Below are positions 4,912-5,116 of a DNA stretch of 5,116 nucleotides, piece after piece; positions within the stretch are counted from its first letter, which is position 1, and every line of letters begins with the position of its first letter. The notes under the pieces are model-generated. The model was not told the origin of the DNA and did not search any database. It saw nothing but the letters and a program-made list of their open reading frames with translations. Both the position numbers and the translations under genes were made by a program. Source of the stretch: Thermoleophilaceae bacterium (GTDB lineage: Bacteria > Actinomycetota > Thermoleophilia > Solirubrobacterales > Thermoleophilaceae); assembly GCA_013812485.1 (NCBI GenBank), contig JACCTJ010000275.1, forward strand, positions 1 to 5,116, given 5' to 3'.

Positions 4912-5116
4912 ATGCCGCCGAGGACGGCCGAACCCTCGCTGCTCCCCGACGGCCTCGTCTACCGCGAGCAGTTCATCACCGTCGAGGATGAGCGGACGCT
5001 CCTCGATCTGCTCGACGTGCTCGACTTCCAACCTGTCGTCATGCGCGGACGGACCGCCCGCCGCAGCGTGCGCCACTTCGGCCTCGAGTACTCGTACCAG
5101 AGGAAGGAGCTCGCCC
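4912..5116 (+). CDS. AlkB-like 2OG/Fe(II) dioxygenase, N-terminal part
   Basis: The first 68 residues are present before the window ends. They match the N-terminal third of bacterial AlkB-type dioxygenases, which use 2-oxoglutarate, O2 and Fe(II) to remove alkyl groups from damaged bases. Visible marks are LLPDGLVYREQFITVEDERT (10-29), a short helix LLDLLDVLDFQ (30-40), then VVMRGRTARRSVRHFGLEYS (42-61), the segment that leads into the fold's core strands. The iron ligands (H-x-D and distal H) and the 2OG-binding arginine lie beyond the window, so activity cannot be judged. ATG at 4912 is the only in-frame start near the conserved part. The gene points away from the insertion sequence and its neighbours. 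Confidence 0.8.
   Translation, partial: MPPRTAEPSLLPDGLVYREQFITVEDERTLLDLLDVLDFQPVVMRGRTARRSVRHFGLEYSYQRKELA

Noticed and set aside
4852..5076. Minus-strand frame of 74 codons
   Set aside because: It is the shadow of the AlkB-like gene, which matches a known family on the other strand.

Overview
The window is very GC-rich (about two thirds G+C by eye). Its codons end mostly in G or C, and it carries GTG starts and purine-rich Shine-Dalgarno sites. This suggests a high-GC actinobacterium; a deeper lineage cannot be fixed from this stretch. It is an accessory region: one intact insertion sequence surrounded by small genes and gene remnants.

Left part (1-1640). Several unrelated coding pieces abut without forming a normal operon. 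They are a methyltransferase-like N-terminus (+, from 52), an XRE-type helix-turn-helix remnant on the opposite strand (102-359), an uncharacterised coding stretch with no usable start codon (401-832), a short cysteine-motif reading frame (from 958), and a hypothetical protein on the minus strand (1135-1641). A perfect 9-bp stem hairpin (1643-1665) separates the last of these from the next minus-strand block.

Middle (1664-3985). A 92-residue protein with three predicted membrane segments reads leftwards (1807-2085). It is followed by an IS1182-type insertion sequence of about 1.72 kb (2258-3981), flanked by CTAG on both sides. Its inverted ends were read directly, and it contains one complete 495-residue DDE transposase on the minus strand.

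Right part (3986-5116). A 76-residue secreted, two-cysteine protein (3994-4224, minus) lies just outside the insertion sequence. Its stop codon is 8 bp from the CTAG, so its transcript probably runs into the transposase gene. Beyond it are a short helical reading frame without a start codon (4344-4481), about 430 bp with no gene I can support, and the first 68 residues of an AlkB-like 2-oxoglutarate/Fe(II) dioxygenase that runs off the window (4912 onward, plus), probably from a leaderless transcript.

I see no CRISPR array, toxin-antitoxin pair, defence cassette or RNA gene, and no coherent multi-gene system. The most informative points are the complete insertion sequence, its position directly behind the secreted-protein gene, and the cluster of broken gene pieces at the left.
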